Part shown: positions 1 to 11,275 of the stretch, piece after piece
Position numbering within the stretch: position 1 is the stretch's first letter
Layout: the number at the start of each line of letters is the position of its first letter
DNA from: Euclidia mi
Taxonomy: Eukaryota > Arthropoda > Insecta > Lepidoptera > Erebidae
Length of the DNA stretch: 64,000 nt
Assembly (NCBI GenBank): GCA_944739405.2
Contig: OX123185.2
Span: forward strand, 7,127,840 to 7,191,839
Direction of reading: 5' to 3'
Notes under the pieces: model-generated
Told to the model about the DNA's origin: nothing
The model's database searches: none
What the model saw: the letters and a program-made list of their open reading frames with translations, nothing else
Program-made: the position numbers and the translations under genes

Positions 1-2508
1 TATCTTAATCTAGATTCCACCAATGCATAATATATAGTCTTTAGTTGCCTAAGACCCAAAATATCTCTCAGGCTCCTAAGTGCATAGCACGCTGATGAAA
101 TTGAAGAGTCAATTGCGGCTAGCTCATGTTTCCAATTTAAAGTAACGTCTATGATGATCCCTAAGAACTTCGCTGTGTCAACTAATTCAATCTTGTCCCC
201 TTTGATATGTACATCTAAATCGTCAGTAATGCGAGTTGTAGCCTTGAATAAAATTATGTTAGTCTTACTGGTGTTTAGTAAAAGGCTATTGGCTGAAAAC
301 CAGTCGCAGAGATTTTCGAGGCATTTATTTATAGTTTTGCTCAATTCTTCTAAGTCATTTGCCCCAATTATTATATTCGTATCATCGTATCATCTGCAAA
401 GACAACGAGTTTTGCATCGGGCTGAGCGTTATGCATAAAGTTTAACAGGTCATTTGTAAATATAATAAAAAGTATTGGTCCTAAAATTGAGCCTTGGGGA
501 ACACCACGTTGAATATTTGTAATCCTAGACGCATGAACAACTTCGTGATTAGTTTCGTCGATGCTTTTTATTTCAACGAACATTCGTCTATTTTTAGGTA
601 GGACTTTATAAGTAGTGAAGCTTTGCCTCTGACACCATAATATTCAAGTTTTGTGAGTAGTAAATCATAATCTATCGTATCAAAAGCAGAGCTGAGGTCG
701 ATGAGTAACCCAGCCACTTTCAATTTGTTATTAATTTTATTAATTATGTCATTAATGAGATTGTTTATTGCATCTGAGCAATCTACACCTTTCTGGTATC
801 CAAATTGTCTTAAATTAATTATTTTGTTCATATTTAAATGAATCATCAGTCTATGTTTAATTATTTTTTCAAATACTTTTGATAAAGTTGGCAAAAGGGA
901 TATGGGTCGGTAGTTTTTCGGATCAGTCTTACAGCCTTTTTTAAATATTGGAACTACTTTAGCCAATTTGAACTGGTCCGGAAATACCGCCTCTTCAAAA
1001 CATTTATAAAAAAATACAAATAAAGGCACTGCTAAGGAGTCTATATTATCCTTCAGGATTGAAATCGGTAAGTCATCAAAACCGCAAGATTTTTTATTGG
1101 CCACCTTACTAACAATCTTGGCGACTTCAGACGGCGTTGTTGGACAGAAAATTAAATCATTTTCTACTCTATTAGTCGTGTCCGATAAAAAAGCCTTTGC
1201 CCTTTCCTTTTCATTGCTACCCAAAGACGATTTGAACACAAAACTGTCAATGAAATGATCGGCGACTTGCTGGGGATCAGTTATCAATTTATTGTTCACT
1301 TTTATGTTAAGAGTCCTACTTAACCTATTTTTTATTTTATTTGTACTTTCGTTTACCAGTTTCCAGGTCTGTTTAGTTATATTTGTTGCGGTATTTAATT
1401 TATTTATTATGGCCATCTTTTTGGCTTGTTGAATGACTCTTCTATAAATTCTAATATAATTGTTTTTATATTTTATAAGACTGGTATTATTTAACGCAAC
1501 TGAACATAGTACTCTTTTCATTTTACTTGAAACTATAACCCCCCTTGTAATCCACTTTATTGTTGTGTTTTTAGAAGGATTTATTTTAATTAACTTCTTT
1601 GGATAATAATGCTGGAATGCTTTATCCAGGCTATTAATAAAGCTATTTATTCCTATATTGGTCCAATTTTTATTACTAATATAATTCTTAAAGGCAACAC
1701 TATTTTTATGATTAAATATTCTTTTTTTTATTATTATTGTTTGTTCAGAGCTTTTAGATTTCCTATTGATTTTCTCAAGAAGTACATTACAAAATAGTCC
1801 AGCATGACCGTCTGCCAAACCATTGTGATCAACAGAACACCGATCTATGTCTTCATCGGAAATATTGGTGATTATGTTGTCTAAACATGAATAAGCATTG
1901 TTCCGAATAAAAGTGGGAGTTTTTATTAGGTATCGAAAATTATAACATTTCAGAATACTTAAGAATTCAGCAGATTTTTTACTCTCAACTAGTACGTCAA
2001 TATTATAATCACCACATATGATACACTTCTTGTTAAAGAAATGTTCCAACAATTTTTCTAAGTTAGATATAAAAACATCAAAATTTTTGTCATAGGGACT
2101 TCTGTAGCAGCAACACAGATTAAATCCAGTTTCAAGATCTTTAACGCCACATATTTCAAAGCTGTCTAATCTATACATTTTTTTAACGAAATCAATATCT
2201 TCATATTCTTTATCTGCATGTGCTAAGATCAGACTACCTCCCCTTTTTTTCTTGCATCTTGTGTTGTATGAAGGCAAGTTATAGTTGGAAAAATTAAACA
2301 CTGCAGTAGATTGTGCATTTAAGAAATGTTCTGTTATACATAGGTAGTCCACACGAAGACCCGTGGTTGCAATGTATAATTCGAGCTCAATCTTTTTATT
2401 ACTAATTCCACAAACATTTTGATGAAATATATTTAAACAGCAGGTTTTTTGCATCCATGTGCCTTCACAGATCGGATTTAGTACTGAATTAGGCACGAAA
2501 AAAATCAT
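1..2508 (-). pseudogene. LINE-1 ORF2: endonuclease-reverse transcriptase, frameshifted
   Basis: The protein would nick target DNA with an N-terminal EEP endonuclease and prime reverse transcription of LINE RNA. Residues about 26-260 of the 568-2508 frame are endonuclease-like (FHQNVCGI near the start, then CGDYNIDVL, then SCLDNII). Residues about 500-640 are RT (VVPIFKKG, YRPISLLP, FGYQKG, then LLIDLSSAFDTID). The frame breaks near 590, where one A appears to be missing from an A-run. It continues at 583-371 through GVPQGSILGP and VFADDT. There an 8-bp direct duplication, CGTATCAT at 378-385 and 386-393, shifts the frame again. A third frame then runs to base 1 with typical post-catalytic LINE RT sequence. 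The FADD catalytic motif itself is intact. Confidence 0.85.
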
Positions 2509-3658
2509 TGTTGCTAGTAACTGTGCTACAATTAGGGACAGCTTTAGATGAAGTTAGATCTGCGGTTAATTGATGAAAGTAATATGGAATAGTACCGGGT
2601 TTTAAATGAACCTTCACAGTGTCGTCATATACTTGCTTCATATTAAAATTACAGGTATTTTCATATGTTGGCTCTTTAAACGATTCTAAATAATGTTTTA
2701 AGTTCAGGAAGACATGATTCATTGCTTTATTGTTAATTTTTCCGGTATACTTAGAAAACATTTCATGTGAATAATTTAGTTGTTTGTTAGTATCAAAAGT
2801 GTATGCATACTCAAAAACTCGGTTACTTTGGTACAAAAGTCTGTTAAAAACCTCTATTCTAGAATTAAACAAATTAGTGTCCATCTTAGCTTAAAAGTAG
2901 GACAGCATAAAATAATATTCGTATGCAATAACTTTTCGAATTTACATTTTATATAATCAACTAGAACTGCGTAGTTTTTGGAGACTAAAAAGTCTTTTTC
3001 ACCTAAGAAAATTATACAAAAGTCATCAAGTGTGTAATTTGCAAGTTTTATGTCTAATGTTGCCAATTGTTCCCTAATACCAGCCTGTGGCATACAATAA
3101 TGACAAATGTTCTTATTAGGAAAGCTATTTTCGGCAAACCCTAACATGTTGTTAGTGTTATTATCACTTATTATACATAATTTATTTTGATAAGTATTTT
3201 GTACACTAATATAGCGTTCTGTCGTCGGAGCCGCTACTTTCAAAGAGATGCTGTCTGAGGTCAATCGCAGGGGCTTCTCGTCTTCAATCACATTAGGTTC
3301 TAAGATTGTGTCTTCTAACGACGTCGACGTTTGATTGGTTCCAGTTTGTTGTACAGGGCTATGTTGTGTATTTTTGAAGTCCAACTTGGTTCTTATAAGA
3401 CAATTATTTTTTATTTTGGCTGCAGACTTTTTAGAGGATGTGTTTGTACATATATGTGTCAGTTGGTCAATTCGTAGTTTGTAATTTGTAATAATTTTCG
3501 CTTGAGTACTATTTTCTAACAACTTGAGTACTATTTTCTGCTATCTCAAACGAACAATTTGTCGAAGTAACTAACTTGGTTTTGTTCCGTAATGTAACAT
3601 TATTGGTGTGAACCTCCACATTCGTAACCTCAATATCAGTATTAGAATGATTAAACAT
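2489..3658 (-). pseudogene. LINE-1 ORF1 with degenerate SGNH-hydrolase (esterase)-like block
   Basis: In CR1-type LINEs ORF1 is an RNA-binding accessory protein that may carry an SGNH/GDSL esterase fold. The ATG at 3656-3658 opens a frame that is thrown out by a 22-bp tandem duplication (copies of CTTGAGTACTATTTTCT at 3501 and 3523). The frame resumes at 3522 and runs to 2854, then shifts by one and runs from 2884 to 2489. Within the 3522-2854 part, residues about 115-126 (KLCIISDNN) align with SGNH block I, where Ser sits in SDN rather than GDS. Residues about 168-177 (DFCIIFLGEKD) align with block III, with GEKD in place of GxND. The N-terminal 100 residues are polar and show no zinc knuckle. 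The esterase reading is moderately sure; the shifts are seen directly. Confidence 0.65.
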
Positions 3659-3792
3659 TGTAATGTAATTTATTTAGTAAACTTGAAGTTTTTGTAGATC
3701 TTTTGTAGTTAATATTCCTTATTGCTAGAAGCTATTAGAATTATACAAGCAATATTATGAACTTCACAAAAAGACTTGAAAAATTTATGAGG

Positions 3793-3848
3793 ATTCGATC
3801 CTAGACCATCGTCTCGCAATCAGATGCTTAGCCAACTCAGCCAAATGT
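3793..3848 (-). repeat. tRNA-like relic, probable SINE head
   Basis: Read on the minus strand, this has an A-box-like TGGCTGAGTTGG and a B-box-like GGATCGAATCC at tRNA spacing. There is no clear acceptor stem or conventional anticodon arm, so I call it a SINE head or pseudo-tRNA rather than a tRNA gene. Confidence 0.4.
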
Positions 3849-4288
3849 TTTTGTTACTTGTACGTCGAAAAAGTTGATTAGTTAATGCAGATGTGATTTG
3901 GCATGTACTTCAAGTTTTGTTTGTCATTCGGAGAGTCCAAAGGTCAACTTTTGTTTTATACTTGATATAATGTTACATAGGTGAGTAAAATTTTATTCAA
4001 CGGTTGGTGTTGATGCAATATTTAAAAATTTACTCACTTGCTGCTGAAATTAAGTCCTGATTTTTTGTAGGTTTTAACTTTAGCTGTGCTGGTTCCCTAT
4101 TAGATGTTTTTCTCATACATTTAAACACTATATTCGTAGATATCTTCCACTGGTTGTTGGAGTTAATAACTTTTGTAAATTTAGGTATATAATATCACAA
4201 ACGATTTTTGCAGTGAGTCGAACTATTGGGAACAGTATTCTTGATTCAAAATAGGCAATAACTTGCATGTAAGGTTTTTTGAGATATT
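3849..4288. other. Unassigned spacer between LINE-1 and BEL-1
   Basis: AT-rich sequence with no ORF I trust. The left boundary of BEL-1 lies somewhere in or just beyond this stretch. I could not find a 3' LTR or an integrase here. Confidence 0.4.
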
Positions 4289-5031
4289 TTACGCGGAGCA
4301 GATCTTTTGAACCTTGCGGAGCAACTGAGACAGCAGAAGGGCCGCGCACAACTCCAGCCTCGCGACCGAAATGGTTTTAATAGGCGAGATCTTAGACTTG
4401 GCACAAACTAACTGCACCCAGTAGATAGAACCAATGCGGACTTGCAGATATACGACTCCACCGTAAGCACGCTTGCTGGCGTCAGCGAAACCTATTAAGT
4501 TGATGGTACATCCATCTACCAACCCAAGATGACGCGGAATAGTAATTTGATTGAGCGCGGTAAGCTCAATACAAAACTGGCCCCAAGCGGCGACAATATG
4601 GTCAGGGGGTGTTTCATCCCACTCACACTTTGATAGCCAAAGCTCTTTGATCAAGAGCTTGGCGTACAAAATTGTGGGAGCCTCAGCCACAAAACCCATT
4701 ATGTCCCATAGTCGAGCCACTGTGGACAGCATAGTGCGTTTAGTGCACTTATCATCTGGCGGTGAGACGTCAAACCGAAAACTATCACAGGATTTGTCCC
4801 AGCGTAAACCGAGAACTTTATGCGGTACAGCCTTCTCAAACTCACTGTCTGGAGAAGCTTTATGAGAATCTGGTATGCGTGCGAGAACCTCCTTAGAGTT
4901 GCTTGTCCATTTGACAAGATCAAACTGGTCTCGCTTGAAAAGCTGAATAAGCTCTTCACAAAGCGAAATTGCTAGCGGAGCGGATATGACACTGCAGGCA
5001 ATGTCATCCATATACAAAGCGGAAGTGTAGT
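4289..5031 (-). pseudogene. BEL-1 RT C-terminal half and partial RNase H
   Basis: The frame enters from the pentamer array and at once shows the catalytic RT motif YMDD at 5003-5014. It continues through a thumb/connection region (VLGLRWDKSCDSF, then LSTVARLWDIMGF) and a BEL/Pao RNase H-like start (LIGFADASKRAYGGVVYL). It stops at 4289 inside RNase H, before any integrase. Everything upstream of YMDD in RT, including the first catalytic Asp, is absent. The long open frame to 5698 is an artefact: it reads through the pentamer repeat as cycles of MLCYA and is not BEL protein. Confidence 0.8.
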
Positions 5032-5706
5032 ATAGTATAGTGTAGCGTAGCTTAGCATAGCATAGCATAGCATAGCGTAGCATAGTATAGCGTAGCATAG
5101 CGTAGCATAGCAAAGCATAGCGTAGCATAGTGTAGCATAGCGTAGCATAGCGTAGCATTGCGTAGCATTGCGTAGCATAGCGTAGCATAGCGTAGCATAG
5201 CGTAGCATAGCGTAGCATAGCGTAGCATAGCAAAGCATGGCATAGCATAGCATAACATAGCATGGCATAGCATAGCATAGCGTAGCATAGCATAGCATGG
5301 CATGGCATAGCGTAGCGTAGCATAGCATAGCATGGCATAGCATAGCATGGCGTAGCATAGCATAGCTTGGCATAGCATAGCATGGTGTAGCATGGCATAG
5401 CATAGCGTAGCATGGCATAGCATAGCGTAGCATAGCATAGCATGGCATAGCATAGCATAGCATAGCGTAGCATGGCATAGCGTAGCATAGCGTAGCATAG
5501 CGTAGCATAGCGTAGCATAGCGTAGCATAGCGTAGCGTAGCGTAGCATAGCATAGCATAGCATGGCATAGCATAGCATAGCATAGCATAGCGTGGCATAG
5601 CGTAGCATAGCATAGTATGGTATAGCATAGCATGGCGTAGCATAGCGTAGCATAGCGTAGCATAGCATAGCATAGCATAGCATAGCATGGCATAGCATAG
5701 CATAGC
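5030..5706. repeat. Pentanucleotide tandem array, CATAG/CGTAG type, inside BEL-1 pol
   Basis: About 670 bp (roughly 134 units) of a 5-bp repeat. The plus strand reads CATAG with frequent CGTAG and occasional CATGG variants; neighbouring units often alternate CGTAG and CATAG. Because five is not a multiple of three and the minus-strand unit TATGC contains no stop in any phase, all three minus frames stay open and yield meaningless MLCYA-type proteins. The array lies exactly between the end of the protease frame (5710) and the YMDD motif (5003-5014). Confidence 0.97.
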
Positions 5707-5709
5707 TAA

Positions 5710-6411
5710 TTAGTGCTTTATCTTACACACTGTTTTAGCACCCACCTTGATCTCTTGAAGAACAGAACAACAACAAGACGTAATACAATGAGAAGTATGT
5801 AACGTAGGTACGGTACCTATAATCACATACCCAAATACCGTCTCAATAGTGGGCTGTAAATCATATCGCTCACTACGTACTATTTTAGTTAGTAGCAAGT
5901 GCGGAAATATTGAAGCTCCGATCAAAAGATCAATGCCTGCCGGATTCGCAAACTCCGCGTCTGCCGGCGGCAATGACTTGAGGTGAGTGAGTGATGCTAC
6001 GTCTACATTAGCGTTCGGCAATGCGTCCGTGATACGCTCCACGATAAGCGAAGAAATGTTAAAATTAATATCCCTATCAAAATGCGAATGTATTTTAATA
6101 TCTACGGAACCCTTGCAATGTTTTTCTGACCCACCGATTCCTTTGACCACTGAACTAGTATTTCTAAACTTATTCCACAATCCGAGGCGTTTGAAACATT
6201 CCAATGTTATTAACTTGGTCTGAGACGCGCTATTGAGTAGACAACATACCATGTGCGGCGACCCATTAACATCATAAACGATAACTTGCGCTGTCGCTAA
6301 CAGTACCTTCTTAGATGCCGTACACTGCGTTTTGGCCCTGCGCGGATCATTATAGATGCGCGAGTGCCGTCCTCGCGTGCGCGTCGCCCGCGCAATGGAC
6401 GTCGGACACAA
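5710..6411 (-). pseudogene. BEL-1 aspartic protease (retropepsin-like), active site lost
   Basis: In BEL/Pao elements this domain cleaves the polyprotein. A typical lead-in, VLLATAQVIVYDVNG, is followed by the active-site region CLLNSASQTKLIT. The expected D-S/T-G triad reads N-S-A here, so the catalytic Asp and the Gly are both changed. Downstream GIDLLIGASIF and FGYVIIGTVP match the C-terminal part of the family. The frame overlaps the end of the gag frame (6297-6411) in another phase, so a frameshift separates them. The frame ends at a stop at 5710, next to the pentamer array. Confidence 0.75.
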
Positions 6412-7745
6412 CGATACTTGCCCTGAGGCGTGGAGGGGGAAGTCACCGTGGCCTGCACCTGTGACGTAAGTGTGTCAAGGTTACCGACTTGGCCCGACGA
6501 CGGATAACTTTTATCAAAGTGTAATAAAGCGTGGTGTCGTTGATTACATGAACGACATCTCGTCTTACTAGAACAATCACTAGTTTTATGCTTTATACTT
6601 AAGCAATTAATACATGCTTTGTTGTCTTTTACGCACTTGTAACGAGCAGTTGGATTTAGACCATTGAAGGCGGGACACTTATAGAAATGGTCGTGCACTA
6701 TATTACTTCACAGACACTTCTGTGAATTAATTTTATTAGATTCCGAGCATGTTACGTAAGATTGTGGATTAGGGACCGAGTTATTATTACTGTTTCGCGA
6801 TTTATTCAACCTTTGTTTGCTGCTGTTAGTGTTAGACGGGCCAGGTGAACCAGACTGCGTATTATGAAATATTCGACACTGATTTTTGATGAACGAAATA
6901 AAACTATCAAGTGTAGGTATTTTATTATTGCGTTCCGTCATCTCGAAAGCACGAATTGTTTCAGTGTCAAACTTTTTTAAAGCGAGTTGAAGCAACATAA
7001 AGTCGGAAAGATCTTCTAATTTTAAGTTCCTAAGAGAATTAACCGTGGTTACGAAGTTATCTATAAACAGCTGGAAATTCGAGACAGATGCGGCACCGGA
7101 CAGTTTAAGATTTAAGGCTTGATCAAAGTAGGTAGACGCTGGGACGCACGTGTCTTGATATCTATCAAGTAGTGACTGAAATATGACCTGATAATTCTCA
7201 GCACTGGGTGTGACACCTGCAAATACGGACTGGGCCTTCGGTGACAGTTTACCTATTAAATAGTACAACCTGTCAGCATCTGTCAGAGAACCATTATCGT
7301 GCACTGTAGACTTAAAACTCGCATAGAATAACGGCTAATTTCGTATATCTCCGTCAAACAACATAATCTCGATTGGCGATAATCTCGGTTTGCGGGCCGC
7401 TGCAATGGGCTGTGCCGAATATTTACCCTCCAATTGCGATTGTAAACGCTTAATAATACAATAAAGATCTTCGAATGAGGTGTACGCCTGATAATTCGGT
7501 TGTTCATCAGGATTGATAGAAAGTAATCTTGTGTTATAATCGTCTAACAACTTATGAAAATCTGTTCGAATATTATCTACTGTCATACAATAACTAAGGA
7601 ATGATTCCCTATTACTATCAGAAACGACTGCGGTCTTTGAACACTCGTAAATGTTTTGAATGCGCTCAAATAAAATATAACGTTTTGCTTCTAAGATTGT
7701 CATCTCTTTGTCTTCCGACACGCGTGACTTCTTTTGTTGTGACAT
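6297..7745 (-). pseudogene. BEL-1 gag with zinc-knuckle region, two in-frame stops
   Basis: Gag packages element RNA. One frame can be followed from the ATG at 7745 to 6297 with two nonsense codons. A TAG at 7335-7337 lies right after FDGDIRN, where this family has a conserved Trp, consistent with TGG to TAG. A TGA lies at 6708-6710. N-terminal residues about 1-136 are helical and charged; the middle (7304-6711) is a capsid-like region with RLYYLIGKLSPKAQ; the end (6698-6500) has Cys/His clusters CVKDNKACINC and CRSCNQRHHALLH. The next domain, protease, overlaps in another frame. Confidence 0.75.
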
Positions 7746-8621
7746 GCTTACGTAAGTATAAGCTAATGAGACCGAAACAAAATAAGAATATCTAAAGTAC
7801 CTATTATTTTACCTAAGTACCTAGGCAATACTTTAAAGCGGAGGAATTAAAAGTTGCTTGAAATATGAGATTTACAAGACAGCTATGATAGTTCCAGAAA
7901 TAATAATTGGGTAAGTAGGTATCTACATAAAAGTATATTACCTACTGAAGCGGGCGGAACAACCATGTGACGGTTATGTGAATGGACTAGGAGTATAGCT
8001 AGGTGCTATAACTGCCTAGGTATAGAGATATAACGTATAAAAACGTAAATGAATCCGACTCGTATGGATCAAAAAAATGGTTCGGCGTTACACCGAAACC
8101 GTATGGTTCCTAGTCGATTTGGGAAGGATTAATATTGTGGACTGTAGGATGGCGGTTCTTCGGCGACTAGGAAATGAGGGAAAGCGGCAAAGGTGTGAGT
8201 GGGTATAGGATATTCTAAGGATGCTGAAGGGTGAGGGCACACCTACCTTGTACGTCAGTCATCTTTCCTTGCAAATGGCAGCCTCCTGGTGTCTTCGAGA
8301 ATCCTAAAGCTGTTTGAATCACTCCACTACACAAATCACTTTCACTCGCGGGCGGTTTGTTAGGTTTTCGTTATAAAGTGGGAGCGGTAAAATTATGGCG
8401 GTGCGGTACAGTTCGTCGCGACGCGGATTATTCTAGTCTGTCTCTCGCGTCGATGATCGCGGCGACCAATCCGCGAAAGGCGTGCCCCTTCTAGGGAATG
8501 GGATAGACAGGGACGGAAACAAAAGGCATCGCTCGCATTGGACAAGCAGCGACGAACCATTGACGTTGACATAACTTAACTAGCAATGGAAAGGATAGAT
8601 GGCGCTACCACCCACATTTCG
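7746..8621. other. Probable BEL-1 leader / 5' LTR side, boundaries not resolved
   Basis: This lies directly 5' of BEL-1 gag on the minus strand, where leader, primer site and 5' LTR are expected. It becomes GC-richer at 8140-8560. I could not define LTR ends because no second copy is present, and I found no protein-coding frame. Confidence 0.3.
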
Positions 8622-8805
8622 CACAGGAATTTTTAGGACCCACGTAAAAGGGGGCGAGCCTATTGCCGTATCGGCACATTACCAGACTCCGTGCTGCTAC
8701 TGAGAATTTCCTAACGGAAAAACACACACTTTGCCCGACGGGAATGGAACCCGAGACCTCCGAATCCCACGCGCACATTTATGCCTCAAGGCCAACGAGG
8801 CAGTA
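8622..8805 (-). repeat. tRNA-derived SINE, copy of the 57297 family
   Basis: On the minus strand a tRNA-like head with B-box GGGTTCCATTCCC is followed by a body that matches the SINE at 57297-57530: TTCTCAGTAGCAGCACGGA, then CGGCAATAGGCTCGCCCCC, then a CCTAAAAATTC segment. The two copies are in opposite orientation and clearly diverged. Confidence 0.75.
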
Positions 8806-8905
8806 GTAATACAGTTTATCTTAAAGGCAATATGGGTGTAAAAACACTCAGGTGAATTTGGTTTTTAGCCGCTACACTCTTGGATTTTCATGAGCTTCAG
8901 CATGA

Positions 8906-8960
8906 CAACTTAGGAGGATATACGCCAGCGCTTTGCGGTTTCGTGTATCCTCCTAAGTTG
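8906..8960. repeat. Near-perfect inverted repeat, 19-bp arms
   Basis: Arms 8906-8924 (CAACTTAGGAGGATATACG) and 8942-8960 pair with one mismatch around a 17-nt loop. No flanking transposon termini are visible. The surroundings, 8840-9360, hold no gene that I can support. Confidence 0.85.
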
Positions 8961-9362
8961 CCAGTAGCCCTTAAGAGGCTACCTCGAAGGTCAAAAAATC
9001 GTGCAGAGGTAATTGCTAAGTGCTGGCTATAAAGTTGAATGTCGCACGGTTTTTGACATGGCATGCCATCACGAAACTGTCTGAAATCTTATTTCGTTCA
9101 TAACTCATGTAATAGTCGTTTTAGAAAAAAATCGTTAGACCACTCCCTAATAAACTAGCTCTTCTTTCGGTGAGTAGCAACAAGGCGTTAAGTTAAATAT
9201 TTTCTGAGAAAGCATGTTTTTCAAATTAAAATTCTATCGAGCAAAAATCTTCCAATCGTGTATCTGTCCGAGCAGTCCCTAGATAAAGACCTGATAAATA
9301 ATATAATATATAAAAAACTCACTTTGCTGGTGTGTCTCACTGCTTCAAAATCTGTAATCAAA

Positions 9363-10006
9363 ACTCGGCCAAGTGCGTGTCGGGCCACGCGCAATGTAGG
9401 GTTCCGTAGTTGCTTATAATGGCCATTATTGATATTAACTTCTGTTTCACATGGGACTAAAAACGGGCATTTTTAAGATTAAGCCAGCACTCCCAATGTA
9501 AACTCACAGAAATAGGTATTTATAAGTTAACCGACGATTACTTGCAAACTAGTGATGTCTACTTAGCCGTGATAGTTTTCCTTTTAAATTCGTTATATTT
9601 ACTACATTTGTGATTTTTTTCACCTCTTCCAAATTAATAGTTTAGCCGGCAGAGGGGGGGGACACTTGAGTCTAACAATTTTTTCACTTCAAAGCTTGAT
9701 ATTTGACAAACCAATCACTTAATCGCAAAATGATTTGAGCAAACTAATAATATTTTCTAAAACCTATCCAATGATACCCCACATAATAGGGTACTCAACC
9801 AAAAAAAATTCAACCCCCAGGGGAAATACCCTTAAAAAAAATATTTTCCTAAATTTTATTCTACAGTTTCGTTGCAATATCTTATGTCTATATTCAGGTC
9901 AAATATCAGCTTTCTATCACCAGGCGTCTTTGAGCTAGGCTGCGGACGGACAGACGGACGGACATGACGAAACTATAAGGGTTCCTTGTGGACTACGGAA
10001 CCCTAA
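9363..10006. repeat. Dispersed repeat bounded by AGGGTTCCGTAG inverted ends
   Basis: AGGGTTCCGTAG at 9398-9409 is repeated in inverse as CTACGGAACCCT at 9993-10004. The internal sequence is AT-rich and non-coding, with the GACGGACAGACGGACGGAC-type tract near 9945-9965 that I know from repeats scattered through lepidopteran genomes. It may be a MITE or a decayed non-autonomous element. Confidence 0.6.
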
Positions 10007-10110
10007 AAAGGGCATACATGTAGGGCGTAATGCAGCTTGTTTACCCTACACTACTTCACTCAGCCGGGTTTCGAACCCGGGACCTAATCTAGTAGCAATT
10101 AGGTATGGCA
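10007..10110 (-). repeat. tRNA-like SINE fragment
   Basis: On the minus strand the B-box region reads CCCGGGTTCGAAACCCGG, with a plausible T-arm, and it is followed by a non-tRNA body up to the edge of the preceding repeat. Too short and imperfect to be a tRNA gene. Confidence 0.45.
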
Positions 10111-11195
10111 GAAGGCGATCACAAAGCGAGTGAATTTATGAGAATTTAAGAATGATAGTTATAGGATGATAGGCGAAGAATTGTACAGGCGAAGAACGAA
10201 TGAAGATTATATTAATTTGTATGAGATGATTATTTATTATTACACTGTATTAAAATTATTTAACAAGCAACAACTTAGTAACAAGTAACTAGCAAAATGA
10301 CAATAGATGTACTTAAGTTATATCAGGCAAGCAAAGCGCGACAAAAGAACCGATCTCAACCTAAGCTGTGAACCGAATGTGTGTGGCGATGTCCGCGGTC
10401 GTCCTCTGCGGCGCGTTGAAGGTCATGTGCCGGCTCGGGCACTAGGTAACAATTCGCCGCCGCGCGTTCCGAGTGCAAATGAGCTTCGGTCCAACAGCCA
10501 TAAGCGGAGCGGGTTACTCCGAATGGTAAGGCAGGGGTCAAGAGTAGAATTTGAGGCGGATAGTTGCCTCATACATTTTCGAGGTAGCGCCTTAAAAGCA
10601 CCGGGGGAGCGATCGTTTGCACCTGCAGTTTTTTTAATGTTGATACCCGCATAAAACATAAATACTTACTTTATTTTCTTTACACTTTATTTTTAACTCT
10701 GGATTTGAGCACAAAAAGCAAATAATTTGCAAACGAACGTTTGAATGCACAAAAACAATCATCTCTATTTATCCCAAGTTGATTCGTTCCTTTATTTGCA
10801 GAGCTCGTGAGTTTCTTTGACAAATCTTACACGATGGCTTCGCAAACACGTTCACATGAAAGGGTTATTTCGGAGTTAGTAAGTTTATTCAAGAATGACT
10901 TGGACCCATAGATTTATATGTACTAACGTACTAGATGCGCTCTTCTGTACAACGAAAATGTTCCACTGACTTATGGTTTGGGAACTATACAGCTCTTAGT
11001 TCTTTCGACAACTCTCTAGTGGGCGCACGAAACCGCGCTCTGTCAAACTGCTTACGAAATTATTTATTTAATTGGAATAAGAAAGTTTTCAGTAATTATT
11101 CTGTGTAAATCTGTTTTATTGCTTGGTAACTAATCTACTTTTTGGCATAAAACATCTTAGCAACGCAATTACTAGGCAATATTATAAATTTTCGT
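10111..11195. other. Unassigned region with a GC-rich island at 10370-10620
   Basis: The island around 10370-10620 is noticeably GC-rich in an AT-rich neighbourhood, and frames are open on both strands there. None shows a motif or a start context I trust. It may be a fragment of an unrecognised repeat or a host regulatory island. Confidence 0.3.
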
Positions 11196-11275
11196 TCACC
11201 GGGCAAGTCCATTGTAGGCAAGTCCATTGTGGGCAAGTCCATGATGAATGAATGAGGGCGAGTCCATTGTACTAT
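11196..11275. repeat. Short tandem repeat, GGCAAGTCCATTGT
   Basis: The unit (G)GGCAAGTCCATTGTR recurs four times between about 11201 and 11272, the last copy with a change (GGGCGAGTCCATTGT) after a short interruption. Confidence 0.85.

Larger units (their letters stand above)
1..3660 (-). mobile_element. LINE-1: CR1/Jockey-group non-LTR retrotransposon, 3' end outside window
   Basis: This is a two-ORF LINE read on the minus strand. ORF1 starts near 3658. ORF2, with an endonuclease and a reverse transcriptase, starts at 2508 and runs off the left edge of the window. ORF1 and ORF2 overlap by about 20 nt, which is common in this group. The SGNH-like block in ORF1 points to the CR1 group, but clade assignment is inference without a tree. 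The copy is dead: I see a 22-bp duplication near 3501-3544, a 1-nt shift near 2880, a 1-nt loss in an A-run near 590 and an 8-bp duplication at 378-393. Confidence 0.85.
4289..7745 (-). mobile_element. BEL-1: degenerate BEL/Pao LTR retrotransposon (gag-PR-partial RT/RNase H)
   Basis: Minus-strand order is gag (7745 to about 6300), aspartic protease (6411-5710), a pentamer array (about 5706-5030), then the second half of RT and the start of RNase H (5031-4289). Integrase and recognisable LTRs are missing. This is an old, decayed copy from a lineage different from BEL-2 at 48.6-56.1 kb: their shared domains are only distantly similar. BEL/Pao is assigned from the gag N-terminal FDGD motif, a three-cluster zinc region, and the YMDD-RT followed by a typical Pao RNase H. 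Confidence 0.8.

Noticed and set aside
4972..5703. Three overlapping minus-strand proteins of MLCYAMLRYAT type
   Set aside because: They are the three phases of a stop-free pentamer repeat. Composition and periodicity are those of the DNA repeat, not of a protein.
10307..10659. ORFs on both strands in the GC-rich island
   Set aside because: They overlap on both strands, lack motifs and reflect a stop-poor composition.
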